Shown: piece after piece, positions 15,741 through 24,063 of the stretch
Position numbering within the stretch: the first letter of the stretch is position 1
How the letters are laid out: every line of letters begins with the position of its first letter
Assembly: GCF_022662195.1 (NCBI RefSeq)
Contig: NZ_JAKMCS010000002.1
Coordinates: forward strand, 310,001 to 374,000
Direction of reading: 5' to 3'
Source of the DNA: Aestuariivivens insulae
Lineage (GTDB): Bacteria > Bacteroidota > Bacteroidia > Flavobacteriales > Flavobacteriaceae
Length of the DNA stretch: 64,000 nt
The notes under the pieces: generated by a model
The model's database searches: none
The model's input: the letters and a program-made list of their open reading frames with translations, nothing else
What the model was told of the DNA's origin: nothing
Translations under genes and position numbers: made by a program

Positions 15741-18245
15741 TTAAAAATAAAAACCAAAACTTCCTGTAACACCAAATTTTCTGGCATCAGGATTTAAGAC
15801 CGGATCTTTGTAGTTACCCCTAAAGTTAAAATCTATACGGAACACTTTAAAAATATTGCCCACTCCAAAGCTGTATTCGTAATAGGGTTTGCCATTTGGT
15901 GCTATTAATGGAATGGTATTAGGGTTATCTGTTTTGTTTAAATCGATATTCTCTTGTGAAATATCACCCCATACGCCTCTTAAACTTACAATTTCACGTA
16001 AATTAAATTTTCGCAAAAACGGGATTCTGGAAAATAACCGTCCATTAAAATTATGTTCAAAATGAAAAGACGCATAGGTATCGCTTACAAACTCATAAAA
16101 ATCAAGTTGTGAAAAGGTCTTATAAATGGAAAAATACGATTGATTACCGGGAATAACACTTAACAACCCCAATGGCACTTCGCCAAAAGTCTTTCCTGCT
16201 TCCACTGTAGACACCAACCGCCCCAGACCTCCTAACTGCCAAGGTTGCACATAGGAGAACTGCACCTTAGTATAATCAAAATCACTGTTAAACACAGCTT
16301 TATCACCTCGGCTCACTTGGGCAAATATGCGAGCATAATCGTCGTTAGCATCATGGCGTTCAACTCCAAAACCTGTCATTTTTCGTCCCGGGAAATAAAA
16401 TAAGGACAGCGAAGTTTCAAATTGCTTAATTTCAGATGCAATCCCAGTTGGCGTATTATAATCTAGACTGAAGGTTGGCGATGCCGATTCTAAAGTTCTA
16501 TAATTGGCTCCCAATCTAAAAATAAGGTTTCGCCAAGGTTCTGACTCTATAGCTAAACTGGTTAAATTTATAGAGGTTAATTTATCATTAGCTCCAGTTC
16601 CCACAACAGACGATGATGCCAAACTGCGTCCCAGAACATCGGTAGAGGTGGTTAAACTAGCACCTATTTGTTCCACATCGCGCCGATTGCCTCCAGAAAT
16701 AATAAGTCGGCTTTTTTTATCTATCAACCATTTACCTGAGATACCATACTTGAACTTATCATCCCGAAACCCATAAGCCACAAAACCTTCTAAACGCCAG
16801 ATATCGTTTCTCCCAAAATAGGTTCGTCCACCTGTACGAAGTCGCAAACCTTCAACTTCATTAAAACCAAAGGTTGAAAAAATAGGACCGTAATCTAATG
16901 GTAAGGAATTAAATTCAATATACCCCGAAGCCAAAATACTCCCTAAATTGTATAGCCGCTTAAACTTTTTAACGGTCTTTAAAGTATCGAGCATTTTGTA
17001 TACACCCTTTTCATCTTTACTTAAAACCTCCAACCTATTAGCTTCCCAAAAAGCATCATCCCTATCATAAACATCTTGGTCGTAATTATAAACTTCGGTA
17101 TCGTAAAACTTTTTGTCCTTTTTTATATCGAACTGGTAGTTATCATATAAAGTGGTGCGTTTACCATAAATACCTCGGGACGATTCCTTTTTATTCAACG
17201 CGAAATCACTCATCATATAATCGCGAGTCACCAAAAACAAGGAATCATTCAGCACTTCAAATTCCTGTTCAATATAAATGTCCTTTACCCAGTTAATATT
17301 GGCACTCTTAGAGGCTTGTAAATTAATTTCCTTAATGGCATAAGTGGTGTCGGCCACCCAAAAATCGCCTTTAAATGTGAGTTCGTTTTTTCGACGTGGG
17401 TAATATATAATATTGTAACACCATTTATTGCCTATAAATGTACTATCGGACAGCACATAATTATAAGTGTTAATGCCGGTCCTGGACAGCGGACTTACAA
17501 AGCTTTTATCAAAAAACTTCAGGTAATTGTCGTAGACGTTAAAATCGGAGTATAGGTCGTCCACAAAATCAATAATAACCTGATTATCACTAAACCCTGA
17601 ATTCTTATTCCCTTTTAAAACCTCTTTTTCCTTATTCATGGTATTATCACCATAAACTTTTGATGCCGCCTCATTGATAAACATAGGCAGATAGGTTTTT
17701 CCTGTAACACGAGAGGTATCGACCTCATTAAATACAAATTCCATCCCCCGAAACAGTTTACTTTTTATAAGGGCACTATCAATAGTATTTATATCGAATT
17801 CTACTTTCTCATACTTATCGTATTCATACTGTTTAAACTGCCTTAACCCATTACTGCGCTTATTGGCCCATATTTTTCGCAAGATATCTATGGCAGGGTT
17901 ATTTTTCTTGGATTGTTTACCTGAAATAATAACCACTTCGTTCAATTGGGCAGTCTCTTCCTTAAGTATGAATTTTAAATTATAATTCACCCTTTTTTCC
18001 AAAGGTACTGTTAAGGTCTCAAACCCAATAAACGATACGGTTAAAGCCTCCCAAGTTTCGCCAGACTCTAAATAGAATTTCCCGTTTTCATCGGTAATGG
18101 TACCTTGTGTAGATCCTTTAAATATCACATTGGCAAAGGATATAGGGGCATCAAATTCATCAAACACATGACCACTCACCTTGGTTTGGGCCTGAATTGT
18201 GACTATTCCAAAAATAAATAGGGCTATAAGTAATCTTAAGTTCAT
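15741..18245 (-). CDS. DUF5686 family outer membrane protein with carboxypeptidase-regulatory-like domain
   Basis: About 834 aa. I use the ATG at 18245 (MNLRLLIALFIFGIVTIQAQ, a clean signal peptide); upstream in-frame ATGs at 18263 and 18269 only add a few residues. Residues about 25-105 form a CarboxypepD_reg-like domain ('VSGHVFDEFDAPISFANVIF', 'TDENGKFYLESGE'). The rest is the large DUF5686 region ending in aromatic-rich strands and the terminal 'FGVTGSFGFYF', consistent with an outer-membrane beta-barrel. Function unknown; such proteins are common and conserved in Flavobacteriia. It is flanked by gaps of about 220 bp on both sides and appears monocistronic. Confidence 0.88.
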   Translation of the reverse strand: MNLRLLIALFIFGIVTIQAQTKVSGHVFDEFDAPISFANVIFKGSTQGTITDENGKFYLESGETWEALTVSFIGFETLTVPLEKRVNYNLKFILKEETAQLNEVVIISGKQSKKNNPAIDILRKIWANKRSNGLRQFKQYEYDKYEKVEFDINTIDSALIKSKLFRGMEFVFNEVDTSRVTGKTYLPMFINEAASKVYGDNTMNKEKEVLKGNKNSGFSDNQVIIDFVDDLYSDFNVYDNYLKFFDKSFVSPLSRTGINTYNYVLSDSTFIGNKWCYNIIYYPRRKNELTFKGDFWVADTTYAIKEINLQASKSANINWVKDIYIEQEFEVLNDSLFLVTRDYMMSDFALNKKESSRGIYGKRTTLYDNYQFDIKKDKKFYDTEVYNYDQDVYDRDDAFWEANRLEVLSKDEKGVYKMLDTLKTVKKFKRLYNLGSILASGYIEFNSLPLDYGPIFSTFGFNEVEGLRLRTGGRTYFGRNDIWRLEGFVAYGFRDDKFKYGISGKWLIDKKSRLIISGGNRRDVEQIGASLTTSTDVLGRSLASSSVVGTGANDKLTSINLTSLAIESEPWRNLIFRLGANYRTLESASPTFSLDYNTPTGIASEIKQFETSLSLFYFPGRKMTGFGVERHDANDDYARIFAQVSRGDKAVFNSDFDYTKVQFSYVQPWQLGGLGRLVSTVEAGKTFGEVPLGLLSVIPGNQSYFSIYKTFSQLDFYEFVSDTYASFHFEHNFNGRLFSRIPFLRKFNLREIVSLRGVWGDISQENIDLNKTDNPNTIPLIAPNGKPYYEYSFGVGNIFKVFRIDFNFRGNYKDPVLNPDARKFGVTGSFGFYF

Positions 18246-18390
18246 AATACAAAAAAACTTCATCAACAAAACTATGCTAATGAAGTTTATATAACGTAAA
18301 AAATCTTTATTTATTTAAATACCACTTATCAATTGTAATTTTCATAATAAAATCCCCTTTTTGGATTTTTACTGTAAAATAAAACTTCAA

Positions 18391-18406
18391 TGTAGCTTTG
18401 GCTACA
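18391..18406 (-). terminator. Possible terminator hairpin downstream of pdhB
   Basis: A perfect 6-bp stem TGTAGC/GCTACA with a TTTG loop, about 64 bp past the pdhB stop. On the minus strand a moderately T-rich stretch follows. The tail is weak, so this is only a candidate. Confidence 0.3.
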
Positions 18407-18469
18407 CTTCATTTTTCTTTTTTGTATAAAGCCAAAAATCATTATTTTCTTTTATGAAAAATTCAATTA

Positions 18470-19450
18470 TTAACTGGCATAAAGCACCTTTTTAACGGCC
18501 TTGATAACATCATTGCTGTTTGGCAACCATTCCTCTAATAATACAGGTGAATAAGGCGCTGGTGTATCGGCCGTATTCAATTTAATGATTGGTGCATCCA
18601 AGTAATCGAATGCTTCGTTTTGTACCACATAGGTTATTTCTGAAGCCACATTAGCAAAAGGCCATGCTTCTTCTAAAATAACTAAGCGATTGGTTTTTTT
18701 AACCGATTCCAATATGGCTTTCTTATCCATAGGACGCACGGTACGCAAATCGATTATTTCACAGGAAATGCCTTCTTTTTCAAGTTCGTCTGCTGCTTTA
18801 TGTGCCTCCTTAATTATTTTTCCGAAGGATACAATGGTTACATCGGAACCCTCACGCTTAATATCGGCAACCCCTAGTGGTAAAATATATTCGCCTTCTG
18901 GCACTTCGCCTTTATCGCCATACATTTGCTCACTCTCCATAAAAATAACAGGATCGTCGTCTCTAATAGCTGCTTTCAATAAGCCCTTAGCATCGTAAGG
19001 TGTTGAAGGCACAACCACTTTCAACCCAGGCGTATTGGCAAACCAATTTTCAAAAGCTTGGGAGTGTGTTGCCCCTAACTGTCCTGCAGAAGCCGTAGGG
19101 CCACGGAATACTATTGGACATTTAAACTGTCCACCGGACATTTGCCTAATCTTAGCAGCATTATTTATAATTTGATCAATTCCAACAAGAGAAAAGTTAA
19201 ACGTCATATATTCAACTATTGGACGGTTGCCTGTCATGGTAGATCCTACTGCAATCCCAGCAAACCCTAGCTCCGCAATAGGTGTATCTATTACACGTTT
19301 AGGTCCAAACTCATCTAACATCCCCTTCGATGCCTTATAAGCACCATTATACTCAGCCACTTCCTCTCCCATTAAGTATATGCTCTCATCTCTGCGCATT
19401 TCTTCACTCATGGCCTCACAAATAGCCTCTCTAAATTGAATTGTCTTCAT
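18470..19450 (-). CDS. pdhB: Pyruvate dehydrogenase complex E1 component, beta subunit
   Basis: 326 aa transketolase-like protein. Signatures are MKTIQFREAICEAMSEEMRR at the start, 'YLMGEEVAEYNGAYKASKGM', 'RVIDTPIAELGFAGIAVGS' (TPP-site Glu region) and 'GPTASAGQLGATHSQAFE'. The C-terminal domain has 'EISCEIIDLRTVRPMD'-type sequence. It pairs with an E1-alpha subunit to decarboxylate pyruvate for acetyl-CoA formation. No pdhA or E2 gene is adjacent, so the complex is encoded at scattered loci in this genome. It diverges from etfB. The specific assignment to pyruvate rather than branched-chain oxoacids rests on overall resemblance. Confidence 0.92.
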   Translation of the reverse strand: MKTIQFREAICEAMSEEMRRDESIYLMGEEVAEYNGAYKASKGMLDEFGPKRVIDTPIAELGFAGIAVGSTMTGNRPIVEYMTFNFSLVGIDQIINNAAKIRQMSGGQFKCPIVFRGPTASAGQLGATHSQAFENWFANTPGLKVVVPSTPYDAKGLLKAAIRDDDPVIFMESEQMYGDKGEVPEGEYILPLGVADIKREGSDVTIVSFGKIIKEAHKAADELEKEGISCEIIDLRTVRPMDKKAILESVKKTNRLVILEEAWPFANVASEITYVVQNEAFDYLDAPIIKLNTADTPAPYSPVLLEEWLPNSNDVIKAVKKVLYAS

Positions 19451-19473
19451 TAAATTTATTTTTAATCGAGTTG

Positions 19474-19481
19474 CAAAAATA
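19474..19481 (-). promoter_or_regulatory. Candidate -7 element of pdhB
   Basis: On the minus strand TATTTTTG matches TAnnTTTG and is followed by C, as is common. It lies 23 nt before the pdhB start codon. No TTG is present at the usual upstream spacing. Confidence 0.45.
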
Positions 19482-19683
19482 ACAATAAATGCTATAATCT
19501 AATTAAAAGAATTAGGTAAATTTATTATGCATGCATAATAAATAATCGAAATAAAATATTTACCTTCGTATCCTAAAATTTAGTCGATTGTTTTTAGCTT
19601 ATTTTCTTAGCATTTTAGGTTAAAAAATGAAAAGTCTCTAACTTATATTGCATTAAAACACAACTTTTTAAAACTATTCATAA

Positions 19684-20436
19684 ATGAAAATATTAGTATG
19701 TATTAGTCATGTTCCTGACACCACATCTAAAATCAATTTTACCGATGGTGATACAAAATTTGACACCAATGGTGTGCAATTTGTTATAAACCCTAACGAC
19801 GAGTTTGGTTTAACTCGTGCTATGTGGTTTAAGGAAAAACAAGGAGCAAACGTAACCGTAGTTAATGTAGGTGGTCCTGAAACCGAACCCACTTTACGTA
19901 AAGCTTTAGCCATTGGTGCAGATGCTGCTATTAGAGTAAACACACCCGCTACCGATGGATTTTCTGTAGCACAACAACTGGCAAAAGTGGTTGAAGATGG
20001 TGGTTTCGACCTAATTATCGCTGGTCGTGAATCTATCGATTATAACGGCGGTATGGTTCCCGGCATACTTGCAGGGCTTACCAATATGAACTTTATAAAT
20101 AAATGTATTGGTCTGGAAGTTGATGCTTCATCAAACGCAGTAACTGCAACTAGGGAAATAGATGGCGGTAAGGAAACCGTTTCTACTACATTACCATTAG
20201 TAATTGGTGGCCAAAAGGGACTGGTTGAAGAAAGTGATTTACGCATCCCCAACATGCGTGGTATTATGATGGCTCGCCAAAAACCATTAACAGTTACCGA
20301 ACCTATTGAAACCAATGCCCAAACTACTTCTGTGTCGTTTGAGAAACCAGCTCCAAAAGGCGCTGTAAAACTAGTGTCTCCAGATAATTTGGATGAATTG
20401 GTTGACTTACTTCATAATGAAGCTAAAGTGATTTAA
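19684..20436 (+). CDS. etfB: Electron transfer flavoprotein, beta subunit
   Basis: 250 aa, the usual ETF-beta length. It begins MKILVCISHVPDTTSKINF and has 'EFGLTRAMWFKEKQGANVTVVNVG', 'ALAIGADAAIRVN' and the signature region 'LPLVIGGQKGLVEESDLRIPNMRGIMMARQKPL'. With EtfA it forms the AMP- and FAD-containing heterodimer that passes electrons from acyl-CoA and other dehydrogenases to the quinone pool. The partner etfA follows, but 136 bp away, a gap filled with hairpin elements rather than the usual tight spacing. Confidence 0.96.
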   Translation: MKILVCISHVPDTTSKINFTDGDTKFDTNGVQFVINPNDEFGLTRAMWFKEKQGANVTVVNVGGPETEPTLRKALAIGADAAIRVNTPATDGFSVAQQLAKVVEDGGFDLIIAGRESIDYNGGMVPGILAGLTNMNFINKCIGLEVDASSNAVTATREIDGGKETVSTTLPLVIGGQKGLVEESDLRIPNMRGIMMARQKPLTVTEPIETNAQTTSVSFEKPAPKGAVKLVSPDNLDELVDLLHNEAKVI

Positions 20437-20445
20437 GCTGCCAAG

Positions 20446-20513
20446 AATTGTTCATTGAGGCTCTATAAATGAACAATTAACCAATTTCAAGGCACTTCGA
20501 GAGCCTCAGTGCC
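20446..20513 (+). repeat. Paired-hairpin element with complementary loops, copy 1 (etfB-etfA)
   Basis: Hairpin 1 has a 10-bp stem AATTGTTCAT/ATGAACAATT (20446-20455, 20469-20478) around a 13-nt loop TGAGGCTCTATAA. After 12 nt comes hairpin 2, with a 5-bp stem GGCAC/GTGCC (20491-20495, 20509-20513) around a 13-nt loop TTCGAGAGCCTCA. The core of loop 1 (TGAGGCTCT) is the exact reverse complement of AGAGCCTCA in loop 2, so the loops could kiss. The same design recurs at 44662-44723 and 59999-60071 with different stems. Confidence 0.85.
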
Positions 20514-20537
20514 CAAACAATATAAAATAACAAAGAC

Positions 20538-20554
20538 CCTGAAACAAGTTCAGG
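20538..20554 (+). repeat. Short palindrome in the etfA leader
   Basis: CCTGAA ACAAG TTCAGG, a 6-bp perfect stem with a 5-nt loop, 18 nt before the etfA start codon. Similar CCTGAA-N5-TTCAGG palindromes are, to my knowledge, recurrent in flavobacterial intergenic DNA; only one is seen in this window. Confidence 0.6.
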
Positions 20555-20572
20555 ATAACAAACTAAAAAATT

Positions 20573-21532
20573 ATGTCCGTTTTAGTATATACCGAATCTG
20601 AACAAGGAAAATTTAAGAAAACAGCATTTGAAGTTGCTTCTTATGCCAAAGCTGTAGCCAACCAATTAGGCACAACCGTTACTGCCGTTTGTATTAATAG
20701 TGACAACACAGACCAATTGAGTAATTATGGCGTAGATAAAGTTTTGACTGTAAACAACCCACAGCTGGATAGTTTTATTGCCAAATCGTTTGCTGAAGTC
20801 ATTAGTCAAGCCACTGAGAAAGAAAATGCAAAAGTAATTGTACTTAGCTCATCGGCCAACAGTAAATACATAGCTCCTTTATTGGCGGCTGGTTTAAAGG
20901 CAGGTTACACTTCCAATGTGGTAGCAGCCCCAGAAAGCACTTCGCCTTTTTCTGTAAAACGCAGTGCTTTTACCAATAAAGCTTTTGAAATCACCCAAAT
21001 AAATACCGATGTAAAGATTGTTGGTATTTCGAATAATTCATTTGGATTGGTTGAAAGTAAAGGTGACGCAGCAACTGAAACCTTTTCACCTTCACTTTCT
21101 GAAAATAATATAAAAGTAGAGTCTGTTGATAAAGCTACAGACAAAGTAACTATTGCCGATGCCGATATTGTTGTTTCTGGTGGACGCGGATTAAAAGGCC
21201 CTGAAAACTGGGGCATGATTGAAGAACTAGCTGATGTTTTGGGCGCTGCCACGGCATGTTCTAAGCCTGTATCCGATTTGGGCTGGAGACCACACAGCGA
21301 GCACGTAGGCCAAACCGGTAAGCCCGTTGCTTCAAATTTATATGTCGCTATAGGTATTTCGGGTGCTATCCAGCATTTAGCAGGTATAAATGCCTCTAAA
21401 GTAAAATTGGTTATTAATACCGACCCCGAAGCGCCTTTCTTTAAAGCAGCAGACTATGGGGTTGTGGGCGATGCTTTTGAAGTTGTGCCTGCGTTAATTG
21501 AAAAATTAAAGGCCTTTAAAGCCCAACAATAA
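20573..21532 (+). CDS. etfA: Electron transfer flavoprotein, alpha subunit
   Basis: 319 aa. The C-terminal FAD domain is diagnostic: 'VSGGRGLKGPENWGMIEELA', 'LGAATACSKPVSDLGWRP', 'HVGQTGKPVASNLYVAIGIS' and 'GAIQHLAGINASK', the classic ETF-alpha signature. The N-terminal half is the Rossmann-like domain shared with EtfB. It forms the heterodimer with EtfB (19684-20436). Its leader contains a paired-hairpin element and an extra palindrome, so transcript processing or differential expression relative to etfB is possible but unproven. Confidence 0.96.
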   Translation: MSVLVYTESEQGKFKKTAFEVASYAKAVANQLGTTVTAVCINSDNTDQLSNYGVDKVLTVNNPQLDSFIAKSFAEVISQATEKENAKVIVLSSSANSKYIAPLLAAGLKAGYTSNVVAAPESTSPFSVKRSAFTNKAFEITQINTDVKIVGISNNSFGLVESKGDAATETFSPSLSENNIKVESVDKATDKVTIADADIVVSGGRGLKGPENWGMIEELADVLGAATACSKPVSDLGWRPHSEHVGQTGKPVASNLYVAIGISGAIQHLAGINASKVKLVINTDPEAPFFKAADYGVVGDAFEVVPALIEKLKAFKAQQ

Positions 21533-21653
21533 ATTATTTTTTATAACTTGTATAACCGTATTAGAACTGCTTAAGTTAGCATAATAATTCCAAATTCTGC
21601 CCTGGCAGTTGGTAAAGTCCTAATTTAAACAGTTCTTTGCGTTTTTATAAATT

Positions 21654-22265
21654 ATGAGCTTAGTAAGGTTAAACATAAAAGGCATTTCATATAGCCAAAC
21701 GCAAAACGGTGCTTACGCATTAATACTAAATGAGGTTGATGGAGATCGTAAATTACCTATAGTTATTGGCGCTTTTGAAGCGCAGTCCATAGCCATTGCT
21801 TTAGAAAAGGAAATTCGCCCACCTCGTCCTTTAACCCATGATTTGTTTAAAAATTTTGCCGACAGGTTTGATATCCTTGTTAAGCAAGTCATTATCCATA
21901 AACTTGTTGATGGTGTTTTTTACTCCAGTTTAATTTGTGAACGGGATAAAATTGAAGAGATTATCGATGCTCGAACAAGCGATGCCATTGCATTGGCATT
22001 ACGTTTCGATGCCCCTATTTTTACCTATAAAAATATTTTGGATAAAGCAGGTATCTATTTAAAGGTAAATCCGAAAAAAGAAGACGAAGAAGAACAAGAT
22101 AGTGTTTTAGCAGACGATTTAATGGCCGATGAGCTAGAAGAAGCCCCACAAGAAACCTACAAACATAAAACCCTAGAGGAACTTCATAAACTTTTAGACG
22201 AAGCTGTCGCCAACGAAGATTATGAAAAAGCTGCAAAAATTCGCGACGAAATTTCCAAACGATAA
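21654..22265 (+). CDS. Bifunctional nuclease family (DUF151) protein with UVR domain
   Basis: 203 aa. Residues 1-140 form the BFN/DUF151 domain ('ALILNEVDGDRKLPIVIGAFEAQSIAIALE', 'ARTSDAIALALRFDAPIFT'). After an acidic linker (EDEEEQD), the C-terminus has a UVR-type helical motif 'LEELHKLLDEAVANEDYEKA', like the UvrB-UvrC interaction motif. This combination is common in Bacteroidota. Nuclease activity has been reported for some family members, but the physiological role here is unclear. The stop is 10 bp before the nucleoside transporter start, so the two are probably cotranscribed. Confidence 0.88.
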   Translation: MSLVRLNIKGISYSQTQNGAYALILNEVDGDRKLPIVIGAFEAQSIAIALEKEIRPPRPLTHDLFKNFADRFDILVKQVIIHKLVDGVFYSSLICERDKIEEIIDARTSDAIALALRFDAPIFTYKNILDKAGIYLKVNPKKEDEEEQDSVLADDLMADELEEAPQETYKHKTLEELHKLLDEAVANEDYEKAAKIRDEISKR

Positions 22266-22275
22266 GCTAACTTAT

Positions 22276-23811
22276 ATGAAGCAGTATTATTTGACCTTAA
22301 TCATCTTGTTGCAATGCTTTTTTACCAATATACACGCTCAAGATGTTAATGTTAATTCTCCTATTGCTTCTGATACCATAATCACTTCAGAAAATAGTGT
22401 TACACCTCACGATAATACTACAGTAGCTAAAGTTTCTGAAACGCCAACCGCATTAGAAAAAACACCGAAAATTTCCGAGGAAGTCGCCCCTACCTTAATC
22501 CCTAGTCAAGGGTTTTCTTTTAATAGCTTATGGCGTGGTATTTTAGGCATGATTGTCTTAATAATTATAGCCTTTCTATTTAGCAGTAACCGAAAAGCCA
22601 TTAATTGGCGTGTTGTAGCTATTGGGTTAGGTTTTCAATTATTAATTGCTATTGGGGTTTTAAAAGTTAAATTTATAAAATCCATTTTTGAATTTGTTGG
22701 GAGCTTATTTGTTAGCGTCCTGGATTTCACGCGAGCAGGCAGCAAATTTTTATTTGAAGGTTTAGTGGTAGACATGGATACCTTCGGCTTCATTTTTGCA
22801 TTTCAAGTATTGCCAACCATTATATTCTTTTCAGCATTAACTTCTGTGTTATTTTATTTGGGCATCATACAAAAAGTGGTTAGGGCCATGGCTTGGCTAC
22901 TAACAAAAGCCCTAAAAATTTCCGGTGCCGAAAGCCTAAGTGTTGCCGGCAATATTTTTTTAGGACAAACCGAAGCGCCTTTATTGATAAAGGCCTATTT
23001 GGAAAAAATGAATAAATCTGAAATGCTTTTGGTCATGATTGGTGGTATGGCCACCGTTGCCGGAGCTGTATTGGCTGCTTACATTGGATTCCTAGGAGGC
23101 AGTGACCCCGAAATGCGTTTGTTTTATGCCAAGCATCTTTTAGCAGCTTCGGTGATGGCTGCACCAGGTGCCATTGTGATTTCAAAAATATTATACCCAC
23201 AAACCGAAAAGGTAAATACAGATGTTCATGTATCCCAAGAAAAAATAGGATCTAACTTTTTAGATGCTATTGCCAATGGTACTACTGAAGGTCTAAAATT
23301 AGCTGTAAATGTTGGGGCTATGCTTCTGGTTTTTGTAGCGTTTATTGCTATGTTTAATGGCATTTTAGGATGGGTAGGCGATGTTACAGCCTTAAATACA
23401 TGGATAGCCGGTAATACTACTTACGACAGTTTATCATTAGAACTTATTTTAGGCTACACTTTTGCTCCTCTAATGTGGCTTATTGGAGTTGCTAAAGAAG
23501 ATATGGCGCTTATGGGACAATTGTTGGGTATTAAATTGGCGGCCAGTGAATTTATTGGTTACATTCAATTAGCCGATTTAAAAAACATGTCGAATGCCAT
23601 TCATCTTAACTATGAAAAATCAATCATTATGGCAACCTATATGCTTTGTGGCTTTGCCAACTTTGCGTCTATCGGTATTCAAATTGGCGGCATTGGCTCC
23701 TTAGCACCGGGGCAACGCAAAACCCTTTCCCAATTTGGTATGAAAGCATTAATTGGAGGGACTATAGCTTCGTTGGTTTCGGCTACTATAGCGGGAATGA
23801 TCATAGGGTAA
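22276..23811 (+). CDS. Concentrative nucleoside transporter (CNT/NupC family) with signal-peptide-bearing N-terminal extension
   Basis: 511 aa from the ATG at 22276, which gives MKQYYLTLIILLQCFFTNIHAQ. The open frame extends back to 22222 inside the preceding gene, but that start is unlikely. After the signal-like segment there are about 55 Thr/Ser/Pro-rich residues, then the polytopic CNT core: 'NRKAINWRVVAIGLGFQLLIA', 'GAESLSVAGNIFLGQTEAPL' (nucleoside/Na+ site), 'GGMATVAGAVLAAYIG', 'GFANFASIGIQIGGIG'. It imports nucleosides with Na+ or H+. The context of thyA, DHFR and deoxynucleoside kinases suggests salvage. Confidence 0.92.
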   Translation: MKQYYLTLIILLQCFFTNIHAQDVNVNSPIASDTIITSENSVTPHDNTTVAKVSETPTALEKTPKISEEVAPTLIPSQGFSFNSLWRGILGMIVLIIIAFLFSSNRKAINWRVVAIGLGFQLLIAIGVLKVKFIKSIFEFVGSLFVSVLDFTRAGSKFLFEGLVVDMDTFGFIFAFQVLPTIIFFSALTSVLFYLGIIQKVVRAMAWLLTKALKISGAESLSVAGNIFLGQTEAPLLIKAYLEKMNKSEMLLVMIGGMATVAGAVLAAYIGFLGGSDPEMRLFYAKHLLAASVMAAPGAIVISKILYPQTEKVNTDVHVSQEKIGSNFLDAIANGTTEGLKLAVNVGAMLLVFVAFIAMFNGILGWVGDVTALNTWIAGNTTYDSLSLELILGYTFAPLMWLIGVAKEDMALMGQLLGIKLAASEFIGYIQLADLKNMSNAIHLNYEKSIIMATYMLCGFANFASIGIQIGGIGSLAPGQRKTLSQFGMKALIGGTIASLVSATIAGMIIG

Positions 23812-23814
23812 ATA

Positions 23815-23834
23815 ATTCCTGCTTTCGCAGGAAT
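23815..23834. repeat. 20-bp palindrome ATTCCT-N8-AGGAAT, copy 1
   Basis: ATTCCTGCTTTCGCAGGAAT: an 8-bp perfect stem with a TTTC loop, starting 4 bp after the nucleoside transporter stop. It is followed by CTCTTAACTAAT, which is inverted near the second copy at 24037. The layout resembles the neisserial dRS3 repeat (ATTCCC-N8-GGGAAT). Confidence 0.85.
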
Positions 23835-24036
23835 CTCTTAACTAATAAAAACTGCATGCATTCTTAAAAACCAAATGATTCCATATGGTTAGTATAAGTA
23901 GTATCAAGAATTCAAAAAACGTTAATAACTTTTAATATTTAACTTTGTTAAAATCAATTTAGAAAACATCATTTTATTTAAATTCGTCCTTGCATAATCT
24001 CACTAATATTGCAGCTAATTTTTAACTAATTAAGAG

Positions 24037-24056
24037 ATTCCTGCATGCGCAGGAAT
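24037..24056. repeat. 20-bp palindrome ATTCCT-N8-AGGAAT, copy 2
   Basis: ATTCCTGCATGCGCAGGAAT, with the same arms as the copy at 23815. It is preceded by ACTAATTAAGAG, the inverse of the sequence after copy 1. The palindrome ends 7 bp before the thyA start codon and supplies a spurious in-frame ATG at 24055. Confidence 0.85.
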
Positions 24057-24063
24057 GTGGCTT

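Noticed and set aside
18391-18406. Riboswitch or attenuator near the pdhB end
   Set aside because: Only a single 6-bp hairpin at the 3' side of the gene; at most a weak terminator.
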